Shown here: one piece after another, positions 34,994 to 45,176 of the stretch
How positions within the stretch are numbered: the first letter of the stretch is position 1
Layout of the letters: each line of letters begins with the position of its first letter
DNA from: Chitinophaga terrae (ex Kim and Jung 2007)
GTDB lineage: Bacteria > Bacteroidota > Bacteroidia > Chitinophagales > Chitinophagaceae
Assembly: GCF_900107795.1 (NCBI RefSeq)
Contig: NZ_FNRL01000021.1
Coordinates: forward strand, 55,133-119,132
Reading direction: 5' to 3'
DNA length: 64,000 nt
Translations under genes and position numbers: made by a program
Notes under the pieces: model-generated
What the model saw: only the letters and a program-made list of their open reading frames with translations
What the model was told of the DNA's origin: nothing
Databases searched by the model: none

Positions 34994-35743
34994 TTATAAC
35001 ATTAGAGCTTTTAACAAAGCATTCCTTCCATCTCCCCAATCCTTTGTTGCCTTTTCAACGATCTCTATTGCACCCTTGTTGTTCGTAGCTTTGCCCTTGG
35101 TTGGCGGCTTCAGGCTTTCTTTCCTTACATCTTCCATCACTACTTTTGTAGCAAACCAGGTAATATGTTCGTGCGGCAATGCCACACCCAAAATAGTTCC
35201 CGGCAGCCCGGTAAACGATTCCGGCCCGCCCGAGGGGATGATCGCATCCGTATAAAAAGCCACTACATAAACGGAATCCAAAATAATAGCATTCGCCCTC
35301 CGGCAATCAAACCCCGCTATTTTCCTGGTTTCGCTGGTGATCTTCCAGTTAATCCTCCTTACCGAATCTTTAATAACCAACGACTGCTCAAAAAGCTGCT
35401 TCTGCGCAATACTGATACTGCTATCCAGCATTGTGTACACGGTATTTGAACTTTCCCTCACAAACGGGTTATTCACCTGCTCCGATACGCCAGGTTTATA
35501 CAAAGAAGTATTCCCATCAAAGTAATATTCAAAGTTCGTCACCAGGAACTGAGGCGTATTCTTCTTCAAACTTTCATACCATCCCCCATCCTCTCCCGCT
35601 GCCGGCTTCCTCATACGCGCATGCAGGTTGATCTTGCGTTCGTACTGTATATGCCCTCTCTGCAAAAAGGTAACTAACTGGGCGCTGGCCTCTGTATTGA
35701 ACAATATAACTATAAAGAGTATACGAATAATAGTTTTCATCAT
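34994..35743 (-). CDS. GLPGLI-family secreted protein
   Basis: A 249-aa exported protein with signal peptide MMKTIIRILFIVILFNTEASAQ. The diagnostic GLPGTILGVALP motif is present, preceded by WKITSETRKIAGFDCRRANAII and VVAFYTDAIIPSGGPESFTG. The family is common in Bacteroidota envelopes next to TonB-type receptors. It shares a TAATG junction with the upstream beta-barrel gene, so the two are co-translated. Its role is unknown, probably in an export or turnover step with that barrel. Confidence 0.87.
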   Translation of the reverse strand: MMKTIIRILFIVILFNTEASAQLVTFLQRGHIQYERKINLHARMRKPAAGEDGGWYESLKKNTPQFLVTNFEYYFDGNTSLYKPGVSEQVNNPFVRESSNTVYTMLDSSISIAQKQLFEQSLVIKDSVRRINWKITSETRKIAGFDCRRANAIILDSVYVVAFYTDAIIPSGGPESFTGLPGTILGVALPHEHITWFATKVVMEDVRKESLKPPTKGKATNNKGAIEIVEKATKDWGDGRNALLKALML

Positions 35744-38532
35744 TATTTGTTTTCTTCGTTAGCAGCTGTACTTCCGCCAAACTTGCTGAAGTTCCAGCTA
35801 AAGGTTAAAAGAAAATACCGCTGTATCGTAGTTCTCCGGCTCTCAGAAATATTATTGCTGTAAATGCTCCTGGTGATGCCTACATTCTGGTTCAAAAGGT
35901 CGTTCACGGATACGCCGAATATAATATCATCTTTCTTTCCAATACGCTTGGTTAAACTGGCATTTACAATAGCCACATTGTTATTGGAGGTAAACACGCT
36001 GGTCCGCTGCCGAAGATTGTATTCCAGCTCTGTTCTCAGGTCGATCTTTGCAGGGAACATAATAGTAGAAGATCCTTCTATATAATAATTCCAGTAATTA
36101 GGCTGTACATTGGTTTTCAGCGACGATACACTGGCATTGTAATTCGCATCGAACCTTAAATAGAATTCGTATTTCTTTTCCTCATACTTGCTCACAGAAA
36201 TATTCAGACCCGGATTATAAGTATGGGTATTAACCAATATTCCCTGTGTATAATTGAGATTTTTCGTATAATTCATTCTACCGCCCGGACCTATACGCAG
36301 GTCCCATATCGGAGTTTCCCAGTTGAAACTAAAATTGAACCACCCTGTCTGGTTACCATTAATATTCACAGTTTGAGACGTAGTTACACCGCCTTTATCT
36401 ATCACACTCCTGTTGCCAAAAGAATTAAGGATAAAGTTATAACCCAGGCTCACCCAGATGCTGCGCTTGGATAAAACTTTATAATCATTGAACGACGCGT
36501 TGAAACGGTTATTGAACGAAGGCTTCAGATCAGGGTTCCCAATAGTGATAAAGAGCGGGTTATCGTTTACCACCAAAGGCTGCAAGGCGTCTATCCTCGG
36601 CTGTTCCGTGTTCCCGTTATAAGTGAAAGAGAAACGGCGGTACTGCGAAAAGTTATACCTGAATACCGCCCGCGGGTAGTAGTTGACAAACTGCCGGTTG
36701 TAGGTATGGTTCCTGAACTGGTCTTCCTGCGTAAAGTCAGACAACCCTGCCGATCCGCCAAAACTGATGCGGATCTTATCTTTCGTATATCCATAACTGA
36801 GACCTACCTTGTTGGTAAAGCTGGTTACATTATAATCATTGCTGTACAACGAATCCAGGTCCGTATATTTACCGTTGCCGCTGTCATTATACGACAACCG
36901 GTTAGAGTTGCTGTTCAACCAGTTAAAACCATAAGTAGCCGTAATAGTACCATTCTTTGATATAGGCTCTGTGTAGGTAAGGTTACCAACGAGGTTTAAC
37001 ATGTCGGAATTTGACACTTTATACTGATCCAGTATTTTTACCGAATCCGGCAACCCCGGCCTGTAGAAAGTGGTGGTAGCATCTACATTCCCTTTCCCTT
37101 TGTTCTGCTGATAATTTTCTGAAAAGTTGAAAGACATGGTCCGCCTGGTTTTTTTAAATTTCTTACGCCAGAAGATATTGGAGTTCAGGCTACCTATATC
37201 AGCAATATTAGTGGTCATGCGGGTACCGCTGTTCTTCATTTCATCATTCAGCCGGGTACTGCTGGCATTGTAGTTGGTGCTGTTCTTATGATCCAGGGTT
37301 CCATCCACCATCACCCGGAAGGAGGAAGAAGAATCGTACTGCCACTCGTAATCTCCATCTATCCTGTTCCTGAAAATATGGTTTTTGAAATCGCCTGTCG
37401 ACTCATTATAGTAGGTAGAATCATTGCCAAGCAAGGTCTGGGAATTATTGGCGTCACTTCCCTTTACCGAGAGGTTCATCAGCTTATAGTTGGTATTCAC
37501 CCGTTGCCTGTCCCTATCCCATTTATCATTATAGTGTACGCCGCCGGTTTGCACTGTCGGATACCCGTTGCCGTTATACCTGCCATCCCATGAATCCAGT
37601 TCGTCGCCTCTCCACATAAAATCAAAATCGCCATCTTCATTAATACTGAATTCATCAGTTCCCAATCCATATTTATCCTTATCCTGCCAGTTAAGCCCTA
37701 CCTTCCCGGTACTGGAAAAAATGCCATAAGCTGATATCTTTTTCTTGCCCTTGAAATAATTGAACATCACCTGGTTGTCGTGGTACCCTTCTGTTCCGTA
37801 TCCCAGGGCCACCTTCCCAAAATAGCCTTTCTTACTGTCTTCTTTCAGCTGGATGTTAATGGTTTTACTTCGCTGTCCGTCATCCACCCCTGTAAAAGCC
37901 GCCTGGTCGCTTTTCTTGTCGTACAACTGCACTTTATCTACCATATTGGCTTTCAGGTTCTTGGTGACCAGGGTAGGGTCATCTCCAAAAAACTCTTCTC
38001 CATCTACCAACACTTTTTGTACAGACTCTCCCTGCGCCTTGATCTCTCCTTTTGCATTTACTTCTATACCCGGCAGGATCTTGAGCAATTCTTCCACAGA
38101 AGCATTTTCCCGGGTTTTAAAACTGGCTGCATTGTATTCGGTGGTATCTCCTTTCATTTTGATGGCGGCGATCTTTTGCTGCACCACCACCTCGTTCAGA
38201 AGTTTTGATTTTTGTATAAGCGCTATATTACCCAGTTGCTTAACCGCATTGGCTGATAATGAAAGCGTATCGGCATAATCGGCAAACGTGGGATAACTTA
38301 CTACCAGTACATATTTGCCTTCTTTGAGTTCCGGGATGGAAAATTTCCCCGATTCATCGCTTCTTCCAAACTTGTACAGCGTCGAGTCCTGGGCATGCAG
38401 CAGCATGATAACTGCGTTGGAAAGGTGAAGCTGATTAAGGGTATCTACTATTGTTCCTTTTACTGTGGCGGTTTGTGAATAGCTGTAATGGGCCGCACAC
38501 AGCAGGAAAAACAATACAAATAGTCTTTTCAT
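35743..38532 (-). CDS. Outer-membrane beta-barrel protein (TonB-receptor-like)
   Basis: A 929-aa outer-membrane protein. It has a signal peptide (FVLFFLLCAAHYSYSQ), an N-terminal carboxypeptidase-regulatory-like domain (TATVKGTIVDTLNQ, then GKFSIPELKEGKYVLVVSYP) and a plug-like region (ASVEELLKILPGIEVNAKGEI and VLVDGEEFFGDDPTLVTKN). The barrel has many Tyr/Asn strands and ends YFLLTFSWNFSKFGG. This architecture is the outer_membrane_beta-barrel_3 type found with GLPGLI proteins. The cargo is unknown. Confidence 0.87.
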   Translation of the reverse strand: MKRLFVLFFLLCAAHYSYSQTATVKGTIVDTLNQLHLSNAVIMLLHAQDSTLYKFGRSDESGKFSIPELKEGKYVLVVSYPTFADYADTLSLSANAVKQLGNIALIQKSKLLNEVVVQQKIAAIKMKGDTTEYNAASFKTRENASVEELLKILPGIEVNAKGEIKAQGESVQKVLVDGEEFFGDDPTLVTKNLKANMVDKVQLYDKKSDQAAFTGVDDGQRSKTINIQLKEDSKKGYFGKVALGYGTEGYHDNQVMFNYFKGKKKISAYGIFSSTGKVGLNWQDKDKYGLGTDEFSINEDGDFDFMWRGDELDSWDGRYNGNGYPTVQTGGVHYNDKWDRDRQRVNTNYKLMNLSVKGSDANNSQTLLGNDSTYYNESTGDFKNHIFRNRIDGDYEWQYDSSSSFRVMVDGTLDHKNSTNYNASSTRLNDEMKNSGTRMTTNIADIGSLNSNIFWRKKFKKTRRTMSFNFSENYQQNKGKGNVDATTTFYRPGLPDSVKILDQYKVSNSDMLNLVGNLTYTEPISKNGTITATYGFNWLNSNSNRLSYNDSGNGKYTDLDSLYSNDYNVTSFTNKVGLSYGYTKDKIRISFGGSAGLSDFTQEDQFRNHTYNRQFVNYYPRAVFRYNFSQYRRFSFTYNGNTEQPRIDALQPLVVNDNPLFITIGNPDLKPSFNNRFNASFNDYKVLSKRSIWVSLGYNFILNSFGNRSVIDKGGVTTSQTVNINGNQTGWFNFSFNWETPIWDLRIGPGGRMNYTKNLNYTQGILVNTHTYNPGLNISVSKYEEKKYEFYLRFDANYNASVSSLKTNVQPNYWNYYIEGSSTIMFPAKIDLRTELEYNLRQRTSVFTSNNNVAIVNASLTKRIGKKDDIIFGVSVNDLLNQNVGITRSIYSNNISESRRTTIQRYFLLTFSWNFSKFGGSTAANEENK

Positions 38533-38631
38533 TGGTGGATTTAAAGATTAAACTACAGATGCATTGACTTTAAAATTCCATAATTAATTCATAACTTTTA
38601 ATCTTCGAATGATAAACATCTGTTAAATGGA

Positions 38632-38654
38632 TTGTCTATTTATCATGTAGACAA
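38632..38654. promoter_or_regulatory. Inverted repeat upstream of the IlvD/Edd-family dehydratase
   Basis: TTGTCTA and TAGACAA, a perfect 7-bp inverted repeat with a 9-nt spacer, lie 30 bp before the dehydratase ATG in the divergent gap. The spacing fits an operator for a dimeric regulator. No regulator gene is adjacent. Confidence 0.4.
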
Positions 38655-38684
38655 ATCGTACTTTAAAAAAGACACGGCTACGTT

Positions 38685-40403
38685 ATGAAAACAGTAAATG
38701 AAAGGAGAAGCCGGAACTGGTTTGCCAGGGATGGAAAAGACGGTTTTATTTACCGGGCCTGGCTGAAGAAGCAGGGTATCCCGGCATCGGAACTGGAAGG
38801 GAAACCTATCATTGGCATCTGCAATACCTGGTCGGAGCTTACGCCCTGTAACTCCCATTTCCGCGAATTAGCTGAAGCTGTAAAAAGAGGGATACTGGAA
38901 GCAGGCGGTTACCCGCTGGAATTCCCGGTAATGTCGCTGGGCGAAACATTAATGAAGCCTACCGCTATGTTATACCGCAACCTGGTAAGCATGGATGTGG
39001 AAGAATCTATCAGGGCCAACCCGCTGGACGGCGTAGTGCTGCTTTGCGGCTGCGATAAAACCACTCCCGCCCTGGTTATGGGCGCCTGCAGCGTAGATAT
39101 TCCTACAATCGTGGTTTCGGGAGGCGCCATGCTAACAGGCAGGCATATGGGCACAAGCATAGGAACCAGTGATATATGGAGATTTAGTGAGAATGTGCGG
39201 GCAGGAAAAATGTCGAATGAAGAACTGGCCATGGCAGAAGCCGGCATGTGCCGGAGCGATGGACATTGCGCGGTAATGGGTACCGCCTCCACAATGGCCT
39301 GCATGGTAGAAGCATTGGGACTTTCTCTCCCGCAGAACGCCGCTATCCCCGCGCCTGATGCCGCAAGAAAAGTATTGGCCCAGCTGTCGGGCAGGGAGAT
39401 TGTAAAGATGGTAGAAGAAGACAGGAGACTTTCACATATCCTTACCCGTGAAGCATTTGAAAATGCCATCCGGGTTAACGCCGCCATAGGCGGTTCTACC
39501 AACTTTGTAATTCACCTCCTCGCTATTGCCGGTCGTATAGGCGTACAACTGGAATTGCAGGATATGGACACCTTCTCCAACGGCATTCCTTTGCTGGCCA
39601 ACCTGCAGCCTTCAGGCAGTTTCTTCATGGAAGACCTGTACTACGCAGGCGGGCTCCCAGCCGTTATCAACGCCCTGCTCCCCCATTTGCACAAAGGTTG
39701 CCTTACCGCCAACGGGCAAACGATCGGGCAGAACTATTCGAATGCAGTAAGTTATAATAAAGAAGTGATCACCGACCTGGAATCGCCTTTCAATAAATTG
39801 TCGGGTATCGTTGTTTTGCATGGCAATATCTGCGAGAACGGGGCAGTAATAAAACCCTCTGCCGCCAGCTCCCATCTCATGCAGCATACAGGTAAGGCAA
39901 TAGTATTTGAAGATATTGATGATTATAAAAAGAGAATAGACCATCCCGACCTCGACGTAGACGAAAACAGCGTATTAGTGTTGAAGAATGTAGGTCCAAA
40001 AGGCTATCCCGGCATGCCGGAAGTTGGCAACCTGGGTTTGCCCGCTAAACTGCTCGCTAAAGGAATTACCGATATGGTTAGGATCTCCGACGGGCGTATG
40101 AGCGGTACAGGCTTCGGAACAGTGGTATTGCACGTTTCGCCCGAAGCCGCTGCAGGCGGTACGCTGGCCATATTGAAAGACGGCGACACCATCACGCTGG
40201 ATGTGCATGCACGAAAATTATTTGCACACCTGACTGATGAAGAAATTGCACAACGGAAATCCAACTGGCAACCTAGTTACCCGCTGTCGACCCGCGGGTA
40301 CGTACAACTTTACCAGCAACACGTAGAACAGGCGCACCTGGGCGCAGACATGGACTTCCTGAAAGGCGGTTCAGGCAGCGAAGTGACCAGGGACTCACAC
40401 TAA
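38685..40403 (+). CDS. IlvD/Edd-family sugar-acid dehydratase
   Basis: A 572-aa Fe-S dehydratase. The three cluster cysteines are seen in TPCNSHF (Cys55), GCDKTTPA (Cys123) and DGHCAVMGTAST (Cys195). Other family parts are PLEFPVMSLGETLMKPTAM, NAAIGGSTNFVIHLLAI and MVRISDGRMSGTGFGTVVL. Its similarity is to the arabonate/xylonate dehydratase branch rather than branched-chain IlvD, which is supported by the coupled SDR gene 10 bp downstream and the lack of ilv neighbours. The likely reaction is dehydration of an aldonic acid to a 2-keto-3-deoxy acid; the exact sugar is unknown. Confidence 0.86.
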   Translation: MKTVNERRSRNWFARDGKDGFIYRAWLKKQGIPASELEGKPIIGICNTWSELTPCNSHFRELAEAVKRGILEAGGYPLEFPVMSLGETLMKPTAMLYRNLVSMDVEESIRANPLDGVVLLCGCDKTTPALVMGACSVDIPTIVVSGGAMLTGRHMGTSIGTSDIWRFSENVRAGKMSNEELAMAEAGMCRSDGHCAVMGTASTMACMVEALGLSLPQNAAIPAPDAARKVLAQLSGREIVKMVEEDRRLSHILTREAFENAIRVNAAIGGSTNFVIHLLAIAGRIGVQLELQDMDTFSNGIPLLANLQPSGSFFMEDLYYAGGLPAVINALLPHLHKGCLTANGQTIGQNYSNAVSYNKEVITDLESPFNKLSGIVVLHGNICENGAVIKPSAASSHLMQHTGKAIVFEDIDDYKKRIDHPDLDVDENSVLVLKNVGPKGYPGMPEVGNLGLPAKLLAKGITDMVRISDGRMSGTGFGTVVLHVSPEAAAGGTLAILKDGDTITLDVHARKLFAHLTDEEIAQRKSNWQPSYPLSTRGYVQLYQQHVEQAHLGADMDFLKGGSGSEVTRDSH

Positions 40404-40413
40404 AACGATCGTT

Positions 40414-41172
40414 ATGAGATTTAACAAGAAAGTAGCTATTGTAACAGGAGCCGGACAAGGGATAGGGTTTGAAATGGCCAGGCAACTGGCGATGGAGGGA
40501 GCTGCTGTGATCCTGAACGACCTGGATGAATCACTGGCCAATACGGCAGCAGCAGATATCAATGCAAATAACGGTATATGCAGGGCTATGCCCGGCGACT
40601 CCAGCGATACCGCTTTCATTCAGCAAATGGTAGATACCGCCGTTTCTGATTTCGGAAGCCTGGATATCGTTATCGCAAATGCCGGCATCACTTTATTCGG
40701 TGATTTCTTTACCTATACGCCGGCAGCTTTTAACAGGGTTATGCAGGTAAACCTTGGAGGCACGTTCTTCCTGGCGCAGGCGGCAGCTAACCAGATGAAA
40801 GGGCAGGAAAAAGGCGGCGCTATTTTATTCACTTCTTCCGTAACCGGCCACCAGGCCCATAAAGACCTGGCAGCCTATGGAATGAGTAAAGCAGCCCTGG
40901 AAATGCTGGCAAAGAACCTGGTGATAGAGCTTTCTCCGTACCGGATCACCGTAAACGCCGTAGCTCCCGGAGCTACGCTGACAGAACGCACCATGGATGA
41001 TCCGACCTATGAAAAAACCTGGTCGGACCTCACCCCGATGGGTCGCCCTGCAACCACGAACGACATTGCCCAGGCAGCGTTGTTCCTCGTATCGGACCAC
41101 GCGCGTCATATTACCGGTCAAAGCCTGGTAGTGGATGGCGGCTGGACCAGCATCAGCCCATCACCCTACTGA
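40414..41172 (+). CDS. Short-chain dehydrogenase/reductase
   Basis: A 252-aa classical SDR. It has the NAD(P) site IVTGAGQGIGFEMARQL, the NAG motif (IVIANAGITLF), the Ser of SSVTGHQAHKD and the catalytic AYGMSKAALEML (Tyr-x3-Lys). The C-terminal end GQSLVVDGGWTS is typical. It follows the dehydratase by 10 bp and likely works with it, for example as the sugar or aldonate dehydrogenase of an oxidative pathway. Its last 12 bp overlap the convergent SNF2 gene. Confidence 0.88.
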   Translation: MRFNKKVAIVTGAGQGIGFEMARQLAMEGAAVILNDLDESLANTAAADINANNGICRAMPGDSSDTAFIQQMVDTAVSDFGSLDIVIANAGITLFGDFFTYTPAAFNRVMQVNLGGTFFLAQAAANQMKGQEKGGAILFTSSVTGHQAHKDLAAYGMSKAALEMLAKNLVIELSPYRITVNAVAPGATLTERTMDDPTYEKTWSDLTPMGRPATTNDIAQAALFLVSDHARHITGQSLVVDGGWTSISPSPY

Positions 41173-44100
41173 CAAGAGGCCTAAAAGATCTTCTGTAGAT
41201 AGCGCGCCCGCTACCTCCGTACCCTCCAGCAACTGGTCGGCCAGTTCCCGCTTCAGGTGATGCAACTGTATGATCTTTTCTTCAATAGTTTGTGCGGCAA
41301 CCAGCCGGTAAACCGTTACCGGCCTGGTTTGCCCTATACGATAAGCCCTGTCGGCAGCCTGGTCTTCAATGGCGGGGTTCCACCAGGGATCTAACTGGAT
41401 CACATAATCTGCCGCTGTCAAATTCAATCCCTGCCCCCCGGCTTTAAGACTGATCAGGAACAAAGCGCCCTTACCCGACTGGAAATCCTTTACCCGTTGC
41501 TCGCGTTGTTTCAGCGATGTACTGCCATCCAGGTACAGGTAATCAATCCCTTCTCTTTCCAATGCTTCGCGAACCAGCGACAAATGCTGTACAAACTGGC
41601 TGAAAACAAGCGCCCGGTGATTATTGTCTATCAACTCCTTAACTATTTCCAGTAATATTGCAAGCTTGGACGACAAAATATCTGATTCCGGGTCTGCCAG
41701 CCTGGGATTACAGGCGGCCATCCGCAGCCTTGTAATTTCGGCCAATGCTCTTATATGTTGTTGCCCCTGTTTGGTGTCGTGGTGCTGGATCCGTTCCAGG
41801 GCCGTACGCCGCAACGCTTCGTAGAACGCTTTTTCAGACGGCGACAGGGTAACCAGCCTGGTAATCTCCGTCTTAGGCGGCAATTCGTCTAATACGCTGG
41901 TTTTAGTGCGTCGCAGCAGGAAAGGCGCAACCAGTTTGCGCAGGTGCTGTTTGATCTCATCCGCCGGGTTCCTGACAGCCGGGAACACGAACTGTTTATT
42001 AAAATGATCCAGCGAGCCTAAAAGACCCGGGTTCAGGAAATTGAAGAGGCTCCATAGTTCCAACATATGATTTTGTATAGGCGTACCCGTTAGCATCAGT
42101 CTGAAGGCGCCCTGCAACTGCAAAGCAGCCCTGGCAGTCTTGGTCTGGAAATTTTTTATGGTATGCGCTTCATCGAAAATGATAGTGTGCCAGCGGACGG
42201 CCGACAGCTGGTCGGAGGCCTGCATTAACCCATAAGTGGTCAATACTACCGTGAATGGTCCTGCATTTTTAATGATGTTCTCTCGTTCTCCCTGTTGCAA
42301 CGTCTGCACATTCAATGTTGGAGCAAACCTGCCCAGTTCGTTGGTCCAATTCATCATTACAGAGGCGGGGCATATTACCAGTGCGGCGCCATCGGCGGCC
42401 CGGTGCAGCAGCAGGGCAATAGCCTGGATGGTTTTCCCAAGCCCCATATCATCTGCCAGGCAGGCGCCCGCACCCCAGGCGGCCAGGCGCGTCATCCACC
42501 GGAAGCCTTCTTCCTGGTATGGTCGCAAGGTTGTTTGCAACGTAGCCGGAACAGCGACCTGCTCCGTCATCGCAGCGATCCTCCGCCTGGTGAACTGGTC
42601 GAAACCTTTGTCGGTGCTCAAGCTTCCCGCCTTCTCCAACAATTCGTCCAGCAACGGCAATGCAAAGGGTTGGATGTTGATGGAGCTTTTGTCGAAATAC
42701 GCTACACTGGCCAATTCGTTGAGGCGTTTACGTAAGTCGGCGGCCAGCGATAAATATACTCCTCCCTCCAGTTCCACGAACCGCTTTTTAACTGTTCTGC
42801 CGGTATCCAGCAACGATTGCAGGGATAACACCGTGTCTTCATCTACCTTTAACTCTCCTTCGCACTGGAACCAGTGATGCTTTTCCTGGATCGATAAACG
42901 CAATTCCATGAATGTAACCTGCGGGGTTACCTTATAGCGCTCGCCTTCCGGCCATTCGGCCCGCACAATATCAGGATGCTGCTGGATGATCTCTACCAGT
43001 TCCAGGCAATCCAGCGGATCTTCAAAGATGATGGCGTCCTCCGTAAATTCAGTAGAAATAAGTCCCTGGATCAGCGACAGGAATATGTTGAAATACTGGC
43101 GTTCCTTATCCAGGTCCCTGATGGCCTGGGCCCTGGCTCCCTGGCTGAGCCCTACCACATAGATGGCGCCTGCGCCGGGTTTGCAGTAAGGCGGTTCGGT
43201 ATTGAATGGCTTTACATAGAAAGAAGCTTTGAGCCCTTGTCCCAGCGGAACAATCTGCACCACGATACGCGGATCGGCGTTCAGCTTGCGAAGATCTGTA
43301 TTCAGCTCCCCTACTTCAGCATGGATAGTCAACTGGTTACCGAGACTTTTAACCAGGGCAGTCATTTTCTCCTTTCCTGCCTCCGGAACATATGGTATCT
43401 GATCTAAGGTTTGCAGTATTTTCCGCTGCCTGGGCGTCAGTTCAATAACCACCAAACGGGTAGCGGATTCGCGGAGCAAAACAACCTTGCTGCTGAAGTC
43501 GTTTACGTTGGAAGAGAACGTGTAACCGTGGGCGGTAGTATTGATAGTTAATTCCGGCTTGCCTGTTGCGACTTCAATATTTGTCACGGCATCGGGTGCA
43601 AACAGCAGCGGATGGCCGGCAATGGCTTTCCATACATTTTCGCTGAACGAATAATGCTCGCCGTCATGGTTGTAATAATGTTCTTTCTGAATAGTGCCTG
43701 CAACCCGGTGGTCCTGCTCCGTCATTTCCGGCAGCCTGGCCTCTTTCAGTCGTTTCAGGGCTATATTCCTGCCGTTGCTCCATCCATCGGCCTGGTAGGA
43801 TTGCAGCACAGGTTGAATTTTATAATGGTCGAAGTCCACCAGGTAGATCAACCTGCTTTCTGCAGGCTGCCGGTCGGGTGTTTTTTGCTGGTCGGTTTCC
43901 AGCAATACATTGATCAGCCGCTCCCATTCAGGCGTGGGCGTCGACTGCGCAAACAGCGGCGCAGCGCCGATAGCGGTTTTCTGTTGCTGGAAAAAAGACC
44001 CGTAACCCAGGTAGTGTTCCGACTGATGCAGCCCCAGGTACTCATACGCCAGGAGGTTGTAGCCGGCCTGCATGGCGCCGGAAAGCAGCTTACCGGCCAG

Positions 44101-45162
44101 CGGCTGGTTATTGCGAAGCAATTTGCTGGCAGGGTATAACAGGCGTAAACCGAGTATCGACAGCAAACTAAGCAAAGGCTGATCATTCCTTTCCAGGATC
44201 AGTTGCAATTGATTTTCTGCCTTCTCTCTCCTGCCCGCATGCAGGAGTAATAAGGAAATAGCAGGAACGAATTCCGGCAAGGCTTTCCGGTCGTAGACTG
44301 CAATGAGTTTATCGCTAAGCGCGGTGATATGTTTGCCTTGCAGTTGCGTGAGCAGGCTGGTATAATAGAACGCCCAGACAGCGCTGTTGGGCAGCGTATG
44401 TTTTTTGTCTTGTTTTCGTTGAAATTTAATTCCTTTCTCGAAGAGGGTAAACGCCGCATCCGGTTTTCCCAGGTAGAGTTGTTCGACAGCGGCATGATAA
44501 AGATCTTCCGTATTTCCTGGCGTTAATCGACCATCCAACAGGTCGAGAAGTGGGAAATCAAATTCGTGCGCTTTTGCAAAGGTTGCCAGTTTGTTCAGCG
44601 GTTGCAGTTGCAGCAACTGGCTGTTGAGCGCATAATCGAGTAGTTTATCCATACTTTCCTGGCTGAAAAAGCGGAGCAGGTCTTCATACGCAGGAAAATA
44701 GAGGAGGTAGGAAATATGAGGAAGATATTGGGAGAGTTCCTGTTCCAGTTTTTTGACTGGTAGGAGGAGCAGCGACCGGCTGCCTGTAAAGTAGGCGGTC
44801 AGCAACTGTTGCAGTTCCTGCAGGCGGATATTGAGCTGGAAGAAGATGGGATTGATGCCCCGGGTTAGCTGACTTAAAAAACTATAGGCCGGGTTGGCGA
44901 TCACCTCCGGGAAGATGAGGAAGTTCAGGGTAAGGGGAAGAGAATAGGCCCCTGTGATCTCCCTTACGATCAGCCCTTTAGCCAGCAGCTCTTTTATATG
45001 GAGTGCAATTTCCTGGTCTTGCAGGGAAGTGAGCGGCTTTACCCCGTCGATAACGAGGTAGCTTTCTACCGGGTGAAGGTAGAAAGCCAGTACGTTGATG
45101 ATATGTTGTTCTGCGGAACTAAGACTATCGTATTGTTGCCGGTAATATTGTTCATTCAGCAT
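41161..45162 (-). CDS. SNF2/Rad54-family DEAD-box helicase
   Basis: A 1333-aa DNA translocase. The first about 870 residues form an uncharacterised N-terminal region with Leu/Gln-rich helices. The helicase follows: CLADDMGLGKTIQAIALLL (motif I, about 900-920), IIFDEAHTIKN (DEAH), LMLTGTPIQNHMLELWSLF (motif III) and LNLTAADYVIQLDPWWNPA with QAADRAYRIGQTRPV (motifs V and VI). No zinc SWIM cluster is visible. SNF2 proteins in bacteria act on nucleoprotein such as RNA polymerase. The 12-bp convergent overlap with the SDR gene leaves no room for a terminator. Confidence 0.9.
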   Translation of the reverse strand: MLNEQYYRQQYDSLSSAEQHIINVLAFYLHPVESYLVIDGVKPLTSLQDQEIALHIKELLAKGLIVREITGAYSLPLTLNFLIFPEVIANPAYSFLSQLTRGINPIFFQLNIRLQELQQLLTAYFTGSRSLLLLPVKKLEQELSQYLPHISYLLYFPAYEDLLRFFSQESMDKLLDYALNSQLLQLQPLNKLATFAKAHEFDFPLLDLLDGRLTPGNTEDLYHAAVEQLYLGKPDAAFTLFEKGIKFQRKQDKKHTLPNSAVWAFYYTSLLTQLQGKHITALSDKLIAVYDRKALPEFVPAISLLLLHAGRREKAENQLQLILERNDQPLLSLLSILGLRLLYPASKLLRNNQPLAGKLLSGAMQAGYNLLAYEYLGLHQSEHYLGYGSFFQQQKTAIGAAPLFAQSTPTPEWERLINVLLETDQQKTPDRQPAESRLIYLVDFDHYKIQPVLQSYQADGWSNGRNIALKRLKEARLPEMTEQDHRVAGTIQKEHYYNHDGEHYSFSENVWKAIAGHPLLFAPDAVTNIEVATGKPELTINTTAHGYTFSSNVNDFSSKVVLLRESATRLVVIELTPRQRKILQTLDQIPYVPEAGKEKMTALVKSLGNQLTIHAEVGELNTDLRKLNADPRIVVQIVPLGQGLKASFYVKPFNTEPPYCKPGAGAIYVVGLSQGARAQAIRDLDKERQYFNIFLSLIQGLISTEFTEDAIIFEDPLDCLELVEIIQQHPDIVRAEWPEGERYKVTPQVTFMELRLSIQEKHHWFQCEGELKVDEDTVLSLQSLLDTGRTVKKRFVELEGGVYLSLAADLRKRLNELASVAYFDKSSINIQPFALPLLDELLEKAGSLSTDKGFDQFTRRRIAAMTEQVAVPATLQTTLRPYQEEGFRWMTRLAAWGAGACLADDMGLGKTIQAIALLLHRAADGAALVICPASVMMNWTNELGRFAPTLNVQTLQQGERENIIKNAGPFTVVLTTYGLMQASDQLSAVRWHTIIFDEAHTIKNFQTKTARAALQLQGAFRLMLTGTPIQNHMLELWSLFNFLNPGLLGSLDHFNKQFVFPAVRNPADEIKQHLRKLVAPFLLRRTKTSVLDELPPKTEITRLVTLSPSEKAFYEALRRTALERIQHHDTKQGQQHIRALAEITRLRMAACNPRLADPESDILSSKLAILLEIVKELIDNNHRALVFSQFVQHLSLVREALEREGIDYLYLDGSTSLKQREQRVKDFQSGKGALFLISLKAGGQGLNLTAADYVIQLDPWWNPAIEDQAADRAYRIGQTRPVTVYRLVAAQTIEEKIIQLHHLKRELADQLLEGTEVAGALSTEDLLGLLSVG

Positions 45163-45176
45163 ACCGGCAAAAGTAA

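Noticed and set aside
42236..44526. Plus-strand ORFs of 65-213 aa within the SNF2 gene
   Set aside because: Antisense shadows with no recognisable domain.
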